A stretch of DNA of 64,000 nt, from contig JOAA01000021.1 of assembly GCA_000720375.1 (NCBI GenBank), forward strand, positions 228,628-292,627. Reading direction: 5' to 3'. Each line of letters begins with the position of its first letter. The first letter of the stretch is position 1. Source of the stretch: Rhodococcus rhodnii (GTDB lineage: Bacteria; Actinomycetota; Actinomycetes; Mycobacteriales; Pseudonocardiaceae). Shown here in pieces: positions 63,901-64,000 of the stretch. The position numbers were made by a program, and so were the translations under genes. The notes beneath the pieces were generated by a model, which saw nothing but the letters and a program-made list of their open reading frames with translations, made no database searches and was not told the DNA's origin.

Positions 63901-64000
63901 GTGTGCTGCTGTCGTTGGTGGTTGACAGGTTGGGTGTCGGGTTGGGTCTTCTGTAGCAGCCTCTCATACGGGGTCTGGCCGGCGAGGCCGCCGTGGGGAC
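63897..64000 (-). mobile_element. Transposase C-terminal end (IS481/IS3-type), partial at window edge
   Basis: On the minus strand the frame reads PHGGLAGQTPYERLLQKTQP and ends HQRQQHT-stop. RPHGGLxGxTPxE is the conserved C-terminal end of rve-domain transposases of the IS481/IS3 type. The stop TAG is at 63899-63897. The rest lies beyond the window. The metallophosphoesterase has a natural C-terminus, so the element sits next to it and does not interrupt it. Confidence 0.75.

Overview
The window is high-GC DNA with strongly G/C-ending codons, frequent GTG starts (and one probable TTG start), many 1-4 nt start/stop overlaps, and a dense set of TetR, LysR, Lrp, GntR and two-component regulators. 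Mycothiol-type (TIGR03086) and LppU-type proteins and a P450 fit an actinomycete. The style suggests a soil member of the Pseudonocardiaceae or a relative (inference). No rRNA, tRNA, CRISPR array, replication origin or phage module was seen. The right edge carries the end of a transposase gene.

Layout. 1-8.7 kb: a methyltransferase tail, a HemK-like methyltransferase, an aryl-CoA ligase, a minus-strand TetR-LysR-SDR-NTF2 group divergent from a cytochrome P450, a secreted serine hydrolase and a LysE exporter. 8.7-11.1 kb: a MocR-type regulator and a nucleoside hydrolase. 11.1-18.2 kb: a compact island with a transglutaminase-like protein, a creatininase-family amidohydrolase, an atypical GTP cyclohydrolase II, a flippase-like membrane protein, a methyltransferase, a GT4 glycosyltransferase, a divergent PTPS/QueD protein, a BchC-like dehydrogenase and a divergently transcribed CDP-alcohol phosphatidyltransferase. 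I read this as an undescribed pteridine-linked, possibly membrane-associated pathway. 18-24.2 kb: a beta-helix fragment, an MMPL transporter, a NarL-type two-component pair, an FAD monooxygenase and a TetR regulator. 24.3-27.5 kb: a small coiled-coil protein, a UbiX-like flavoprotein coupled to a nitroreductase, and an Lrp regulator divergent from an MFS exporter.

28.2-34 kb holds a seven-gene minus-strand operon: methyltransferase, FecCD permease, FecE ATPase, iron-complex binding lipoprotein, SbnA-like PLP enzyme, ATP-grasp ligase and alpha/beta hydrolase. It looks like a small-molecule metallophore made and re-imported by one operon. 34-38.9 kb: glycerate kinase plus SLC13 transporter next to an OmpR-type two-component operon. 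The two operons share a 17-bp direct-repeat motif in their promoters. 39-43.3 kb: a pentapeptide-repeat membrane protein, a multiply frameshifted pseudogene, an ARMT1-like (DUF89) protein, a sirtuin and an ICMT-like methyltransferase.

43.4-46.4 kb: two secreted parallel beta-helix proteins in one operon, ending in a 16-bp hairpin. 46.6-49.2 kb: a hemerythrin protein, a frameshifted SRPBCC gene, and a membrane protein coupled to a YtrA-type GntR regulator with a palindromic operator. 49.2-56.7 kb: a secreted amidase and a five-gene Dpp/Opp peptide ABC transporter with an internal hairpin. 56.9-64 kb: a large APC permease, an LVIVD-type remnant, a mycothiol-type protein, a secreted glycoside-hydrolase-like protein, an LppU-like protein, a metallophosphoesterase and the transposase end.
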